A stretch of DNA of 64,000 nt from Thamnidium elegans (taxonomy: Eukaryota; Mucoromycota; Mucoromycetes; Mucorales; Mucoraceae): NCBI GenBank assembly GCA_025201345.1, contig JAIXMG010000011.1:868001-932000 (forward strand). The letters run 5' to 3'. Position 1 is the first letter of the stretch. Each line of letters starts with the position of its first letter. Made by a program: the position numbers and the translations under genes. The notes beneath the pieces were generated by a model. That model did not search any database. It was not told the DNA's origin and saw nothing but the letters and a program-made list of their open reading frames with translations. Below, piece after piece: positions 44,320 through 54,811 of the stretch.

Positions 44320-45240
44320 TTAAACCAATTTTTCTATCAAAGTTATAAAGTTATCAATCGACGTTTTCTTTATGCTATTAAATGTGTATAAAGGAAAAAC
44401 AAAATTACTATTAGATACTTTTTTATTATTATATATTTTAAAACTAATTTCTAAATTTTTCATGAACCTTGATTTATTTTTATCATAAATTTCATAAATA
44501 TCATTAATATAATTGTCATCAATTTGGCTATTACTGTATTTTATATATATATCATTAAATAATTTTAATGTATTTCTATTATTTAGTTTTATGTTGTCAA
44601 ATACACTATCTTGTTTATTCTTATGTATATTTAAATTTAGTTTACTTAGTTTATTTATAACTTTTAAATTTTCGTCGTCTTCATTTAATTTATTATACTT
44701 TTTTCTTTTTTTATTTGTATAAGTTTTGGGATAATTTTCATTACATAATTCTTCTCCCATTTCAACATCACTTAATGTATTTGACTCCTCATATAATTCA
44801 TCTAATTCATCATCCAAAGTGTTGCTATTATCTAATTTATTTTTACATATATTACATATTTTATTATACTCATCTTCGTCATAATTTTCACAATCTTTAT
44901 TTTTACATATATCAGGACAAATACATCCATTTTCATTAATTTCAAATCCACAATCTTCGCATATATTATTATTATTATCGTCAATATTAAAATCTAATGT
45001 ATTTTCTATATTTGTGTTCTTGCTAATATGATTATATTCTTCATCTTTGTTTTCTTTTGTTTCATAATATATTTCTCGGGAGCACTTATTCTCTATGGTT
45101 TCATTATTTTTATTTAAATTTTTATAGAATAAATTTTCTTTTTTTAATGTATTAACTCTTAATTCTAATTTTTTTATTTTTAGTATCAAATATAAATATT
45201 TTGATTTTTTAATATTAAAATATAAATTATCTTTATTCAT
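44320..45240 (-). CDS. Merlin accessory protein, copy 2 (cysteine-rich, coiled coil)
   Basis: 306 residues, 32 bases downstream of the transposase stop on the same strand. Same layout as copy 1: N-terminal heptads (IKKLELRVNTLKKENLFYK), the twelve-cysteine block (CEDCGFEINENGCICPDIC, CNICKNKLD), a linker, then NNRNTLKLFNDIYIK, NDIYEIYDKNKSRFMKNLE and SNFVFPLYTFNSIKK. The Cys block and C-terminal part are almost unchanged from copy 1 while the N-terminal linker and acidic linker have drifted, as expected of a selected protein. Possible roles are DNA binding, assembly or host-factor contact; none is shown. Confidence 0.82.
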   Translation of the reverse strand: MNKDNLYFNIKKSKYLYLILKIKKLELRVNTLKKENLFYKNLNKNNETIENKCSREIYYETKENKDEEYNHISKNTNIENTLDFNIDDNNNNICEDCGFEINENGCICPDICKNKDCENYDEDEYNKICNICKNKLDNSNTLDDELDELYEESNTLSDVEMGEELCNENYPKTYTNKKRKKYNKLNEDDENLKVINKLSKLNLNIHKNKQDSVFDNIKLNNRNTLKLFNDIYIKYSNSQIDDNYINDIYEIYDKNKSRFMKNLEISFKIYNNKKVSNSNFVFPLYTFNSIKKTSIDNFITLIEKLV

Positions 45241-45272
45241 TTATTTTTTTTTATTATACGTAAATTCAATTT

Positions 45273-46034
45273 TTAATCTTTTAAAAAGTTTTTCCAAATA
45301 TTATATTCTCTATTCTTTTTTCTCCATTGATATTCCCTTAAATATAAGACTATGTCCTTTTTATTTCTATTTCTTGGTATAATACTTTGCTTTAGTCCAT
45401 TCCATGTTCCTTCTATTGTATTTGTATGGACTCCTGTAACCGGATCTTTAAAATGTTTTTTATGATTAACTGTTTTATGTTTATATCCTATTTCACTTAA
45501 ATTATTATACCCTTTCCAACAATCTGTATATATTGTAGTACCTTTCTTAATGTATTTTTCTATTATTTCATTAATATTTTCTATATTTCTTTCTTCAATA
45601 GGTTCTAAAAATATTTTTTTATTTTCATTTTTAACTTTATTCTTTAATCTACTTCTTTGTATACCTCCAATAACCCATGCACCTTCTACACTATGTCCTT
45701 TATTATATTTTCTCTTCGCTATTTTAGTTTCATCGATTTCAACAATTTCATTTCTTCCTCCTATTTTATTTCTTGGCTTAATAAGTTGCTTATCTTTTAT
45801 GTACTTTCTAAATAATTTACTATATCTACTTACTGTATTTTTATCAATTTGTAAACTTGAACTTATAAAAGACGAAGGAGCTTTACCTAAAAATAAATAT
45901 AGTATATGTAATTGAATATTTAATGGTAATCTTAACTTATTAAATATTGTTCCTTTTAATGGTGATAATGCTTTTCTGCATTTATAATATTTACATACGT
46001 ATAACTTTTTCTTAAAATTTAATTTCATATCATA
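45273..46034 (-). CDS. Merlin (IS1595/ISXO2-like) transposase, main part, split by the CACTA insertion
   Basis: With its first 40 codons at 52885-52766 this makes 292 residues; the join lies inside the zinc ribbon (CSICNY|DMKLNFKKKLYVCKYYKC). DDE residues: EIVEIDETKIAKRKY, TTIYTDCWKGYNNL and GVHTNTIEGTWNGLKQ. This is the ISXO2-like DDE fold used by bacterial IS1595/IS1016 and eukaryotic Merlin. No point lesion is visible; only the CACTA insertion breaks it. Confidence 0.9.
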   Translation of the reverse strand, partial: YDMKLNFKKKLYVCKYYKCRKALSPLKGTIFNKLRLPLNIQLHILYLFLGKAPSSFISSSLQIDKNTVSRYSKLFRKYIKDKQLIKPRNKIGGRNEIVEIDETKIAKRKYNKGHSVEGAWVIGGIQRSRLKNKVKNENKKIFLEPIEERNIENINEIIEKYIKKGTTIYTDCWKGYNNLSEIGYKHKTVNHKKHFKDPVTGVHTNTIEGTWNGLKQSIIPRNRNKKDIVLYLREYQWRKKNREYNIWKNFLKD

Positions 46035-46320
46035 CACTATGGCGAGAAAAAATGATAAATTTAATCATCAATGATTGCAGAATCAGTGGACTGATTACAG
46101 CGTCAGTAATGATTCAAATTAAGCTGTACAGAAATAAAATTATCAGTGAGATTGAAGCTCCTCTAAATTAAGCACAGATTTACTTTTTTTTTCTCACTTT
46201 TTTTTTTTTTTTTTTTTTTTTTTTGCTAACAAAAAATCGTCGTTTGAAATAAAAGTGATCTCAATCGTTAGACAATCATTGATGATAAGTTTATCAGTGA
46301 ATAATATTTTTCTTTTCATA
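46035..46320. repeat. Left subterminal repeat array of the CACTA element
   Basis: Words such as ATCATCAATGAT, ATCAGTGGACTGAT, GTCAGTAATGA, TTATCAGTGA and ATCATTGATGATAA recur in both orientations, variants of a TTATCA-N-TGATAA palind-romic core. The same words fill the opposite end. Confidence 0.8.
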
Positions 46321-46674
46321 ACACTGACTTACCGTTATATTTAATATTCCGCCCAGTGAAATACTATATATAAGAGCTTTTTTTTTGAAGCATCATTGTA
46401 ACTTTATTTTATTTTTTCTTAATTCTAAATTAATACTGCCGTCAACCAGAATCGTAAAATAACTTCCACGGATTATTCTATTAGGAACATCGAGACTTTC
46501 ATTAACTTCAGCACTACAAATATTCACAATAAACATCACTTAAGAAATCGCAAGTCACGATCAAAGTAAATAAATCTTTTTTTGGCAAAACTGTTTTTTT
46601 TTTTGAGACAAAATAATCTTTTTATTAACCTTTTATTATTATTATCATTAAACGACGAAAAAAAAATTGTACTA

Positions 46675-49600
46675 CTACAACAAGTCGTTAATCTTGCCTG
46701 CATTTGTCGACATGTCTTTATGGAATGCTGTGGAAGGAGAAATCACGTAGAACCAGTTAGATGGCTCAACCTGGTTATTTTTCAGGTCTGTTTTTTGTAT
46801 TAAACCGACTGTAGAAATTATATCAGCAACGTCTATCACCGCGTACTTTTTATTTTCTGTTTCACTAAATGGCTGAACCATTGGTATAGATTTTGAATGA
46901 AGAGCAGTTTTGTGCGATTTCATGACCTCAACGACAGCATAGAAACTTCCATGGGGTCTACTTTCTTCAAGTTCCAAGTCAATTTCAAAAAAGAATAAGA
47001 GCTTACCGAGATACCAGTTTGGAATAGATTGTAAACGATTATTGACCCTAGTAGTCATTAGAAAAGTGGAAATGTCAGCAATGGTAAATAAACATATATA
47101 AATAAAACGTACCTTTTTTTTACATTCGACTCAAACATTACAAACTCTCCGCCTCTTTTAGTACAGCTTGCTGGTAATTTGGATTTAAAAAGAACAGAAG
47201 TAAGTACATGGGAGTCACGCCATAGTTTTGCTGCTGGCGTTATTATTAAGTCCAAGTTCAACACTAGTGGGCGGCCTTTGTTGATACCCAAGAAGCGACG
47301 CTTGTAAGATGCTATTGCTAGAATCAACGAATCCATTCTAACCAAACCTTCAATAGTAAGGTCACCAGAATAACCCTTAGGTATCAAAACGGGAGAAGAA
47401 AATGGTTCCCATAGTTGTGGATAGTCATTGCAATTGTCTATATACGTAGCTGGATGCTTGACGAAGCCTGTCTTGTTACTTTCCGGGTTTCTATTATACA
47501 AAACAGAGAAATCAATCATACCGGTAGCTTCTAAAAATTTGAACCGTGTGATCCTTTCAAGAACATTTATTGCATTCGCATCCACATTCACTCTTGCTCT
47601 CATCTTCTTTTTGTAATTTCCAATCTCGCGCTCCATACTTCTAACACTAATGTTTCTTAAAGAAGAGCATTGTTCGATAATATGGGGGATGTGAAAAAGG
47701 TGATGCATCGACGACTTGTAAATAGAATTTGAAATAGCTTTTGCGGTAATTTGTCTATCAATATAGCGATACCAAGTTTCAAGAGAACTATATAGTTTAA
47801 TCAAATAAGTAAGTTAAATAACACCAAACTAAAATTTACTTCTCGCTGAATACTCACTCCTTAATTTCGCCAATGTCAGCTTTAGATACTTCCCACTGTA
47901 AGGACAATGCGCATGCCCTAGTCAAAGCTAAAATGGCTGTTTTGATGGATGGATCTTCAAATAGACTGACAACTAGAACAGGTACAATATATATAAGCCA
48001 CTGTATCCAGTCGATACTTCTATAAAGACCTTTTACATTTAATGGGTTGACAGGATGAAAGCCACCTTGAAATACCCCGGCCGGGATCAACAATCGCGAG
48101 TTTTGAATACCAACATTTAAGCATTCAAATTGTTTATTCGACAACTGAAACGGATAGGCAGATTCATTACCGTAATATTTGTAGCTGTCATTATAACGTT
48201 TCGATAATAAATCAAAAAACAACTTGCTGATATTGGAGATACCGTGAAGTTCGTCAAAACCAAAGGTACAGGAACCAGAAAACGTAGAGAGTGTTCCAAA
48301 TATAGTTGGCTTCTTGATCCCATACGTGTTTTCACGCTTAAAAATAGTGATATGTGAGTATTATTATTAATTTTTGTTTTTTTTTAAAAAAAAAAGAACA
48401 TACGTAAAGTGAGCTTGAATCCTCTAATAATAAGCTTTCTTTAGACCTCAAAGGGGCAGTGCGATCTGCAAAATACATTCCAGCTCTTCGTGTATTTGGT
48501 GGACCGTCTGATCGTTGAGAACCCAGTGTAAGACAAAACCTACAGCCATTTTTTCTTTATTAGCGAAGAAGAAAAAAGGTTAGCTAATGTATTGCATTTT
48601 TTTTTATATACCTATGTACTTACCCAGTATGTCCAGAAAAATTCATAAGTCTGTTACATTCAATACCATCACCATTTACAAAAAGAGCATATACTTTACA
48701 TCTTATAGGAAGTTCTGTACCTATTTGGTTAACAATGGTTTTTTCCGAAAGTGTCTTGAGTTCGTTTACAATTGGTTTTAAAAAGGAATTAAAATCAGAT
48801 TTGGATTTACCAGGAAGAATGCCGATTTGGAAAGTTGCGTGTCTGGCATATCTATCAAAAAGGTAAACAATTTAACTCGTTAATACTTCGTCACAACTTA
48901 TTAACCAGTCTTTCTTTAACTTTTGTACCTTTCAGAACTTTCTAGATTCAATACAACAGCGTGGATCATGATCATACTTGAATGGGAACTTGAGGACGTA
49001 AACCCGTCGACATCAATTTTCAAGTATATATTTATTATATTTTGGTCAGTGTTGATAGCTTGGCTACTATAAAGGTTTTTGAAAATCTCTCCGTCGAAGA
49101 TATCAGCGTACGTATCATTGTTTCTTGTTATATTTTCAATTACGTCTTTTTGGCGATCTATCAAGTTCTGACGTATTTCTTCTGAAGATATCATCTCTGC
49201 TACTTTATCTGCGATTGAGACCATTTTAGTGATTTTTGATAATAGTCTCGATGAATTGCATACTGGACAATTGAGAAGGTGATCATCTTCTAGACTATAC
49301 AAATAGCATCCATTGTTACAAACGTCGTAAGATCTTGTCATCTGTAACGGTATAACATTCTTGACAAGGCTGGCACAGGCTTCATTGCTCAAGAGTTTGC
49401 TAGTAGTAGAGTCTGAATCAATATACAAGGTAATTTTTTTTTTAAAAAAAAACTATTAGTCTCTAATAGGATCAATATAATAGTCTCAATTAATATATTT
49501 ACCCAAGCTTTCGTCAGCAAGCATCATGTTGATTAAATGTCTCATTGCTCTTGAACCTTCTCGGCTGATGTTGTATGTATCACATACTTCTTCAAACATC

Positions 49601-50038
49601 ACACTATATTTTTCGATATTGGTGAATGCAAATTTGGGAATATTCAATTTATATTCAATATCATCATCAGCTTGCTCAAGATCTTCGAGTAATTCATTGT
49701 CAACTTCAGAAGAAGAAAAGGAGTCAGCAAGTAAACACTCAGAGTCAAATGGTTCTGTTATATAGATGGTTTAGTAAGTAAGACTATGGATATTTTATAG
49801 AATTTACGTGTCATTATCATTAATATTTACCTTCGTTTTCTAAGAAATCACCAGTAGTTTCTGGCTCATCATTGAAATCCATGTACTCGCTGTAGTCATA
49901 CTCACTTTCAGAATTATTTGCAACTGGGGGATTAATAATTGAAAGGGATCTGGCCTGTTGGACAAGGAGCTGGCGAACATAATTGATACTGTTGCTGGAT
50001 ACACGTGTACGCTTGTTGGGATTATAAGTATAAGACAT
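46675..50038 (-). CDS. CACTA transposase (Tnp2/Plavaka-like)
   Basis: Eight exons join to 944 residues: 50038-49831, 49754-49503, 49412-48929, 48851-48624, 48539-48404, 48336-47858, 47787-47113, 47047-46675. Family-like blocks in order: RSYDVCNNGCYLY with CPVC (zinc site), IYLKIDVDGF, MIMIHAVVLNLESSERYRYA-type text, GILPGKSKSDFNSFLKPIVNEL, VNGDGIECNRLMNFSGHTG, GFDELHGISNISKLF and the DWIQWLIYIVPVLVV helix region. The N-terminal 140 residues are acidic. All splice sites are GT..AG and phases agree. The assignment to the Tnp2 group is by remembered pattern. Confidence 0.85.
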
Positions 50039-50706
50039 TTTAATAAGCTGTTTAATGGAATATTTTTATTTGAAATTAATGTAAGTTATTTCTTTTTTTT
50101 TCTGGGTACTTTTATACAAAAAAATAACTTGGCATTTTTTTTTTTTAAAAAAAAAGTGTTTTACGGTAGATATTTTATCTTTGACAATTAATTTCAAAAT
50201 ACTTGTTTGAACCACTCCTTGCGCTTTGTTTTATTTTCCTGGAACTATCGGTGTAAATGAGGAGATATTTCTTACTTGGCATTAGCTTCAAAATAGTAGT
50301 AGGAACCAGTCATAGAGCTTCGTTTAATATTCTTGTGTAACCGAAAAGATGTTGTAGACAATAATTGAACGCTAAATGGACACAAGAGCCAAAATGAAGA
50401 GATTATACCGATAACATAAAGTAAATGTACGTATATATAAAAAATATAAAGCATTAAAATGATACCAACATGCTCCTAGACTAATACGATTGAATAGATG
50501 ACTTGCTTTGAAAAATCTAGCCATTGGTTCCGCCCCTTTTTTTTTACTGTGATTTATTTCTTGCTTCTACCTAAACGGGACGTTTGACAGAAAACTATTT
50601 TGGTTCCTCGTCAGGTAAATAATGGATTTAAAATTGTATTTAAAGGAACTTTTTTACTTTAGAAAAAAAAAACATTCTACTTTTATTTTAAAAACGCAAA
50701 TATAAT
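50039..50706. promoter_or_regulatory. Shared intergenic region between the two divergent CACTA genes
   Basis: 668 bases separate the two start codons, so both promoters must be here. A TATAATATG motif directly precedes the right-hand start. The region contains T and A runs and no ORF of interest. Confidence 0.55.
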
Positions 50707-51702
50707 ATGACTGACGGCAATGAATACCCTTTGGACTCTCTTCGGTTTTTACAAGAGTTTGACGTCAATCCCTCTCTTTCTGACTCTGTTAAACTTGACA
50801 CTCTTATAGGGGAAGTACGAGAAATTAAGGTGATGTTATCTCAACTGTTGGCCTTGAATAGTAGAAACTCTTCTGGCTTCTCTTTTAATCCTGTTTCATT
50901 GGGTTCAGGTAATAATTTGGTTAAGGAAATAAATATTATTTTGCTTGGTTCTAACTACTGTTTGTTTATTTAGGATCTCGCTCTGTAAGTACAAGCCAGT
51001 TGCAAATCAACCCGTCTTCTTTTGAGATCTTCAATAGCCAAGAAAAGGTCGATGATATTGTAAGCAAGGCAAAAAGCAACCGTGGTAAACGTTGCTATGG
51101 TAAGAGTAATGTCTCTTTGAAAACTGGTGTAGCACCCAACAATGTGAAGAATCTGATCACAGCAATGTGTACTCTTTGGCTGGAAAAGAAGAATGTTACG
51201 TACGGCATGGCTACGACCGAAGAAGATCATGAGGCACGACTTCAAGATGCAGTTGATCGATACGAAAAGACAAATGTATTGGTCACTCTGTTTGTTCGTA
51301 CGCACTTTGAGAACGCAAACCAAGGATTTCGATGGTCAGCCATGTCAAAGGGAGACAGGGAACGCATGGCGTTGGTTGTCGAGCACATTGTCTTGGAGAC
51401 GCTCACCAACCAAGCCTGTCTTCCGTTGGATTGTGCAGAAGACAGCTGGGTAGCATGTTACTTGCTGTCTGTAGCTATTCGTAATGAAGGTTCAAGAAAG
51501 GCCGGAAGGAAATCAAACGTAAGCTATTTTATTACTTTTTTTTATTCGCATTATTAACTTTTTTTTTTTTGGATTGACATAATAGGTCGCTATTGAAGTC
51601 GACGAGTATTCAATCGCTGGTATGGTAGAAGAAATTGAATTACCACAGGTAAGTATTGATGGAGTCCATCAGGTGTTAGGCGAGAAGAGAAAAAGAGGTT
51701 AA
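50707..51702 (+). CDS. CACTA second gene: 287-residue protein of unknown family
   Basis: Three exons, 50707-50908, 50974-51518 and 51586-51702; phases agree. N-terminal 70 residues contain a helical EVREIKVMLSQLLALN segment. The middle has a basic block (SKAKSNRGKRCYGKSNVSLK), then a helical domain with WLEKKNVTYG, FRWSAMSKGDRERMALVVEHI and SWVACYLLSVAIRNE. The C-terminus is basic (GEKRKRG); an alternative splice after ELPQ cannot be excluded. In plant CACTA elements the second product (TNPA) binds subterminal repeats; a comparable role here is inference only. Confidence 0.75.
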
Positions 51703-52529
51703 ACCAATAGAATCTTTGCCTTTTTTTTCTTTTTTTTTTTTTTTTTTTTTTTTTTTTGTATAAATAGCTTGTTTTTTTCTTTATTTTACTTTTCTTTTCT
51801 TTTTTTATTTTACTTTTCCTTCCTTTTTTCTTTTTTTTTTTACAAATAAATAAAAGTTCTTTTTTTTTGAACTTTGTGTACAATTGTTCCCAATCATGTT
51901 GTAATTCATCCCATTCTTCGAGATCAGGTAATGTTCTGTCAAGTATATAATTTATTTAGTTCTAACACTATTGTTTTTATTTTATAAAGCTTGTATTTCT
52001 ACTACTACTCACTCTAAGGCTTTTTTTTTTGCCTTTTGTAAAGCTAAATGGTAATTATATCACTTGATTCAAACTTAATAGCTTATTCTAACTCTTTTTT
52101 TATTCAAGGCATTGTCTTATTCCGCCTGTGTATTCTCCTCTTATCTTACTGTGTGTTATTTATGTAATTATCACTTGATTCAAACTTAATATTTTATTCT
52201 AACTCTTTCTTTTATTCAGGGTATTAGCTTCTTTCATGTGTGTATTATCCTCTTACTTTACTATACCCTAATTAATTCCTGTACATACTAGAAGATAATA
52301 GCAGACTATAATATAAACATATACCCTTACCCTTAATATACATAAATCCCACAAAAAACCATTTGTAAATAATAAAAAATTTCGCTTTTTTTTATAATTC
52401 CTTATTTTCTATATATAAATGTATCTCAAAATGTGCTATCGATACCCTATTATTGAATAAATATTTTATGTAATGACCTTTTAATGATCCAATAAGAGCT
52501 GTAATCTTTTTTTAAGGTTAAACTAGCGA
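51703..52529. other. CACTA 3' flank of the second gene
   Basis: Pyrimidine-rich runs (51720-51860), then two tandem units of about 113 bp beginning GTAATTAT-TCACTTGATTCAA (about 52051 and 52164), then AT-rich sequence to the right subterminal array. No gene. Confidence 0.6.
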
Positions 52530-52765
52530 TATTGATAGCTGAATCAGTAATGATAAATTATTATCACTGATGATAAATCAAGCACTGATGATAATTTATT
52601 ATCAATAGTGATAAATCAAGCACTGATGATAGTCCCAATCATCAATGATAATCCTAATCATCAGTGATAAATCTTAATCATTGCTGATAAATTTATCATC
52701 AATGATAATTCAATCATCACTGATTAGCAGTGATGATAAATTTATCATTTCTGCTCGCCTTAGTG
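52530..52765. repeat. Right subterminal repeat array of the CACTA element
   Basis: At least ten variants of TCATCAGTGATAA / TTATCACTGATGA / ATCATCAATGATAA in alternating orientation within 210 bases, ending at the TIR. Matches the words in the left array. Confidence 0.88.
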
Positions 52766-52885
52766 ATAGTTACATATGCTGCACTTATCAAACTTATTCA
52801 CATACTTATTTTCTATTAAGTAATTTAATGCGTTATCTTCATTGTCAAATATATGCTTCAAATTTTGATATGACTCTATAAACAT
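52766..52885 (-). CDS. Merlin transposase, first 40 codons (detached exon-like fragment)
   Basis: Starts at the ATG at 52885 (MFIESYQNLKHIF) and ends at KCSICNY in the zinc ribbon, exactly at the CACTA TSD. The continuation is at 46031-45273 in the same frame. Confidence 0.88.
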
Positions 52886-53009
52886 AATATATAATGTATT
52901 ATTCTAAGCTATATTTTATATTTAAAAGGAAAATCAATTTTATACAAAAAGTAAAATATTCGGTGTTTAAAATTGACCTGAGACTTATATGCATATACAT
53001 CCAAAATAA

Positions 53010-54032
53010 CTAATACTTTGTTTGTCCACCCTTGGCTTCAATCACCGCTTTTATACGTTTAGGCATACTATCAATATACTTTTGGCAATCTGTTTCTGTA
53101 AAAGTATTCCACTCTTTATCACACCTTTCCCACAAGTCATGGATACCTTTAGCTCTTGTTTCATAAGAGCTGAGTTTCAGCTTAAGATGATGCCAAATAT
53201 GCTCAATCGGGTTTAAGTCCGGGCTTTGAGCGCGCCAGTCTTCCAGAAGATGAACACCTTTGTCATTTAACCACTTCATTGTTGATTTTGATTTGTGCTT
53301 TGGATCGTTATCTTGCTTAAAGTAGACATTGTTATACTGCAAATTATAGTAATCCATGGTATCGTTAAGGGAAGTGTCTAGTATATGTTGATAGTCTTCT
53401 GATTTCATTGTCCCATCAAATATCTGACAAGCGTAACCTGGCCCTTCATAAGTGATACAGCCCCATATCATTAAATTTCCACCACCATGCTTAACGGTAA
53501 CATCAATATGATGTGGTTTTAGTTCATCGCCTGGTCTAGACCAATAGTACTTACAGCCATCGGAGCCCCAAATGTTAATTTTTGTCTCGTCTGAGAATAT
53601 TACACGTTGCCAATCATCACTTGTCCAATGCTCATGTCTTTTGGCCCACGCTAACCTAGCTGCTTTGTGTTTTTTCGACATGAACGGCTTTTTTTTCTTT
53701 ATGGCAGAAAAAAAATTAAGTGATTTGAGTACGTTAGCAGCAGTTTTTGCTGTTAAATTGTATCCCATCTCAAGGAGAGCCTTATGAACATCAGTAGCAG
53801 TGAGTAGTTCACCGTTTAAAACACTTCGACGCACTATATTCTTGCTGTAACTACTGACAATGCTTGGTCTTCCGCCTTGACTATGTGTTATATTGGGGTA
53901 CCACCTGTTACTGTACTTTGAAATCACACCTTTTGAGATTCCCAAACTAGCAGAAATGTCTGATATAGACCTCCCTTGATTCACTTGAGCTTTCATGTTA
54001 TTTAAGACATCTATAGGTAATGAGCGAGTCAT
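53010..54032 (-). CDS. Tc1-like transposase (element 1), intact
   Basis: 340 residues. N-terminal helix-turn-helix repeats (VNQGRSISDISASLGISKG, GGRPSIVSS), then the DDE_3 domain: VIFSDETKINIWGSDG, YFKQDNDPKHKSKSTMKWL and RAQSPDLNPIEHIWHHLK. The last Asp and Glu are separated by 35 residues, one more than the DD34E of most Tc1 enzymes. No stop or frameshift. The stop codon is immediately followed by the Merlin TSD, so its 3' arm is 8.7 kb away but the ORF is whole. Confidence 0.92.
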   Translation of the reverse strand: MTRSLPIDVLNNMKAQVNQGRSISDISASLGISKGVISKYSNRWYPNITHSQGGRPSIVSSYSKNIVRRSVLNGELLTATDVHKALLEMGYNLTAKTAANVLKSLNFFSAIKKKKPFMSKKHKAARLAWAKRHEHWTSDDWQRVIFSDETKINIWGSDGCKYYWSRPGDELKPHHIDVTVKHGGGNLMIWGCITYEGPGYACQIFDGTMKSEDYQHILDTSLNDTMDYYNLQYNNVYFKQDNDPKHKSKSTMKWLNDKGVHLLEDWRAQSPDLNPIEHIWHHLKLKLSSYETRAKGIHDLWERCDKEWNTFTETDCQKYIDSMPKRIKAVIEAKGGQTKY

Positions 54033-54603
54033 ATTTAGAAGAAAAGATACTATAGGAAAAAGATAACGTTTTTTTAAAAAAAGCAGATTCTAAATATCGA
54101 AGTGGTTATTATGTAATTTGAGGTAGTTACGCATAGTTTTTTAGTGCGTGAATGTCAGTAATTGGGCTTGAACTATATTATACAATAATATCAGAGGATA
54201 CCTACTAGTTACTGTGGACAGGATCGTAGTGTTCAAGAGTAGTCTATTATATCAAGTAAAGGGGGAAGTAAAAGAGTATACGAGATAATCGACAATGGGA
54301 AGAAAAGGGGAAGGGAAAAGGTGTGTATTTATATCTTTTTAGATATAACATGGGTTCGCATAAGATGGAACATAGTCCTATCTTTATGGGGTACATGACT
54401 GAAACATGAGTCATCTTACGTGGCTGAAACATGAGTCACAATGCATGGAGTTGGTCTTGATTGGATATGAGCTGCATGGATAGGAATAATCTATTCATGG
54501 AACGTCGTAGAATGTCGTGGAATCTAATGGCCATGAGACTGGTTCATGACAGTGAGTCTAACAAGAACAGCCACAAATAGAATATTTTCTTTTTATTGGC
54601 TAT
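54033..54603. other. Tc1-like element 1, 5' untranslated and spacer region
   Basis: Lies between the transposase start and the right arm. Contains two tandem-like ACATGAGTCA words near 54405 and 54430 and CATGG words around 54470-54530. No ORF worth naming. Confidence 0.5.
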
Positions 54604-54811
54604 GGAAAAAACTGTTCACGTAATGTTTTAATAAACAAAAGTCCACAAAAAATATTCCCATGATTTATTTTGTCCCAAATTTAAGCAATGTTTACTTGGG
54701 CGTTGAATAAACAAATGATATTGTTTTCGGGCGGAAGTTTAAAGTATTTACGTATATATCTCTCGTTTCCCCAAGGTTTTTGCAACACGTGAACAGTTTT
54801 TTCCCCAACTG

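Larger units (their letters stand above)
46035..52765. mobile_element. CACTA (EnSpm-like) transposon, 6731 bp, apparently complete
   Basis: Ends CACTATGGCGAG (left) and CACTAAGGCGAG (right, reversed), followed on both sides by AAATGATAAATTTA. TSD ATA at 46032-46034 and 52766-52768, the 3-bp duplication expected for CACTA elements. It contains two divergently transcribed spliced genes and subterminal palindrome arrays. No stop or frameshift was found in either gene. It is the innermost and so the youngest of the nested set. Confidence 0.95.
44288..53002 (-). mobile_element. Merlin element copy 2, interrupted by a CACTA element
   Basis: TSD AAAATAAC at 44280-44287 and 53003-53010. Left end GGGTCATTATGTATAAAGG, right end (reverse) GGATGTATATGCATATAAG, both followed by TCTCA, as in copy 1. 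Native length about 1.98 kb: transposase then accessory ORF, both minus. It sits immediately beyond the stop codon of the Tc1-like transposase. Confidence 0.93.
44063..54811 (-). mobile_element. Tc1/mariner-like element 1, interrupted by a Merlin element
   Basis: Ends CAGTGGGAGAAG (left) and CAGTTGGGGAAA (right, reversed) are flanked by TA (44061-44062, 54812-54813). Each 208-bp arm (44063-44270; 54604-54811) is bounded by inverted copies of an ACTGTTCACGT word. Without the Merlin and its 8-bp TSD it is about 2.0 kb with one gene. It is inserted in the Gyp-K integrase. Confidence 0.92.

Noticed and set aside
45273..46034. Bacterial IS1595/ISXO2 contamination
   Set aside because: The transposase is embedded, with matching TSD, in a eukaryotic Tc1-like element and is itself interrupted by an intron-bearing CACTA element; base composition equals the surroundings, so Merlin is the better name.
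52530..52765. CRISPR-like array
   Set aside because: Repeats are irregular palindromes without constant spacers, in a eukaryotic transposon end.
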